DNA from: Pseudomonas azotoformans
GTDB taxonomy: Bacteria > Pseudomonadota > Gammaproteobacteria > Pseudomonadales > Pseudomonadaceae
DNA length: 64,000 nucleotides
Assembly: GCF_900103345.1 (NCBI RefSeq)
Contig: NZ_LT629702.1
Coordinates: forward strand, 6,611,501-6,675,500
Direction of reading: 5' to 3'
The notes below the pieces were generated by a model, which was given only the letters and a program-made list of their open reading frames with translations, did not search any database and was not told where the DNA came from. Positions 62,964 to 64,000 of the stretch are shown here, piece by piece (the stretch's first letter is position 1; the number at the start of each line of letters is the position of its first letter). Made by a program: the position numbers and the translations under genes.

Positions 62964-63703
62964 CCTTGCTCGGCACCGGTGACGCGCGGCAAGTCCCGGT
63001 GTATGGCTGTGAGTGCGCCGCGTGTGGTCTGGCGCGCAATGATGCCAGCCTGCGCCGTCGCCCGTGCAGCGCGTTGATCGAATGCGGCGACCAGCGCTGG
63101 TTGATCGACAGCGGTTTGCCCGACCTCACCGAACGCTTCCCGCCGCGCAGTTTCAACGGGATCTTGCAGACCCACTATCATGCCGATCATGCCCAGGGTC
63201 TGTTGCACCTGCGCTGGGGGCAAGGGCTGGTGATTCCGGTGCACGGACCGGTGGATGCCGAAGGTTTGTCCGATCTGTACAAACATCCGGGCATCCTGGA
63301 TTTCAGCCAGCCATTCAGCGAATGTGAAACCCGGCAGTTTGGCGAACTGAGCGTCACCGCGTTGCCGTTGCAGCATTCCAAACCAACCCTGGGTTACCTG
63401 CTGGAAGGCGAGGGTCGACGCATCGCCTACCTCACCGACACCGTCGGCCTGCCGCCTGCGACCCTGGCCTGGCTGCAACGCGAACCCCTGGATGTGCTGG
63501 TGCTGGACTGCTCCATGCCGCCGCAGCCGCAGGCACCGCGCAATCACAATGACCTGACGCTGGCGTTGCAGAGCATCGAGGAAACGGGTGCGCAGTTGGG
63601 CGTGCTGACCCATGTCGGGCACACATTGGATGCCTGGTTGCTGGAGCATCGCCGCGAGTTGCCACGGCATGTCACGGTCGGCTGGGATGGCCGGATCCTC
63701 TGA
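62954..63703 (+). CDS. phnP: Cyclic phosphodiesterase PhnP
   Basis: A 249-residue metallo-beta-lactamase-fold enzyme that opens the 5-phosphoribosyl 1,2-cyclic phosphate made by PhnJ. The HxHxDH metal motif is in QTHYHADHAQGLLHL near residue 78, and the structural zinc cysteines are in YGCECAACGLARNDASLRRRPC near residue 22. ATG 62954 is 10 bp inside phnN. Last gene of the operon; phnO is absent. Confidence 0.94.
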   Translation: MRLTLLGTGDARQVPVYGCECAACGLARNDASLRRRPCSALIECGDQRWLIDSGLPDLTERFPPRSFNGILQTHYHADHAQGLLHLRWGQGLVIPVHGPVDAEGLSDLYKHPGILDFSQPFSECETRQFGELSVTALPLQHSKPTLGYLLEGEGRRIAYLTDTVGLPPATLAWLQREPLDVLVLDCSMPPQPQAPRNHNDLTLALQSIEETGAQLGVLTHVGHTLDAWLLEHRRELPRHVTVGWDGRIL

Positions 63704-63725
63704 ACCCCTACGGTTCCACAGAACG

Positions 63726-64000
63726 CTATTTCGTCAGTAAACCTTCAACATATTCGATAAATGCCTTGGCTTTGGCACTTGGCATTCGACCCGTCGGCAA
63801 TACCGCCCAGAGATCCTTGGGCGGCAGTTCCCAGTCGGTCAACACGGCTTTCACCTCACCCCTGGCCAATTCCGGCGAGAACATCCATTCGGACGTCATC
63901 GCCAGGCCATGGTGGGCGAGCACGCCTGCGCGCAAACCTTCGGAAGAGGTGACACGCAAGCGCCCGCGAGCGGCGATGGCGTGTTCGTGTGGGCCTTGTT
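63726..64000 (-). CDS. LysR-family regulator, C-terminal end (partial)
   Basis: About 91 residues of a frame entering from the right edge on the minus strand. RLRVTSSEGLRAGVLAHHGLAMTSEWMFSPELARGEVKAVLTDWELPPKDLWAVLPTGRMPSAKAKAFIEYVEGLL is the second half of a LysR effector domain with the typical GLAM.SEWM..PELA.G and VLPTGR segments. The helix-turn-helix and the start codon are outside the window. It is convergent with phnP, 22 bp away. Confidence 0.85.
   Translation of the reverse strand, partial: QGPHEHAIAARGRLRVTSSEGLRAGVLAHHGLAMTSEWMFSPELARGEVKAVLTDWELPPKDLWAVLPTGRMPSAKAKAFIEYVEGLLTK

Overview
The window is a gene-dense, GC-rich stretch of a Pseudomonas chromosome. It most likely comes from the P. 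fluorescens group. The evidence is the protein families, the many REP/REPIN palindromes of the GAGCNNGCTCGCG type, and the left third, which (from memory, not searched) follows the P. aeruginosa order PA2852-PA2824: earP, efp, ohr, ohrR, class II DAHP synthase, spermidine-synthase-like gene, crotonase, DEAD-box helicase, tpm, htpX, aminotransferase, msrB, gpx, ospR, sagS. No rRNA, tRNA, CRISPR array, insertion sequence or prophage was seen.

Left region (1-22.3 kb): translation factor EF-P with the end of its rhamnosyltransferase EarP; peroxide and sulfoxide defence (ohr/ohrR, msrB, gpx/ospR, free Met-R-sulfoxide reductase); a YcaQ-type DNA glycosylase; DAHP synthase; a DEAD-box helicase behind a structured leader; tpm; htpX; alaA; and the hybrid kinase SagS. 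The two OhrR-type regulators have visibly different predicted operators.

Middle region (22.3-41.2 kb): a BvgS/EvgS/RocS-like unorthodox sensor kinase, translationally coupled to a LuxR-type response regulator and preceded by a receiver-only protein; dgt; an EAL phosphodiesterase; a YqjD/YqjE/YqjK-like stationary-phase membrane operon; an ammonium transporter behind a clear sigma-54 promoter; a CPA2 antiporter; an uncharacterised gene under a near-perfect LexA box; a pseudouridine synthase; molybdenum-cofactor genes mobA/moaB/moeA; and a FliK-like plus FlhB-C-terminus-like pair.

Right region (41.3-64 kb): the complete cytochrome c maturation operon ccmABCDEFGHI, a small lipoprotein, a divergent MFS/LysR pair, an orphan AAA ATPase and a Nudix hydrolase that look accessory, then the full C-P lyase operon phnCDEFGHIJKLMNP behind a Pho box. 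A second Pho-box-like block lies 630 bp upstream, on the other side of the Nudix gene. The window ends inside a LysR regulator.

The most promising items are regulatory DNA: a hairpin pairing with the start codon of the helicase gene, the OhrR-like operator of gpx-ospR, the LexA-controlled unknown gene, the sigma-54 promoter of amt with a hairpin at its predicted transcript start, a terminator-like element in the msrB leader, and the doubled Pho-box block. I found no convincing wholly new multi-gene defence or biosynthetic system. The receiver-only/BvgS-like module and the orphan AAA ATPase are the least explained genes.
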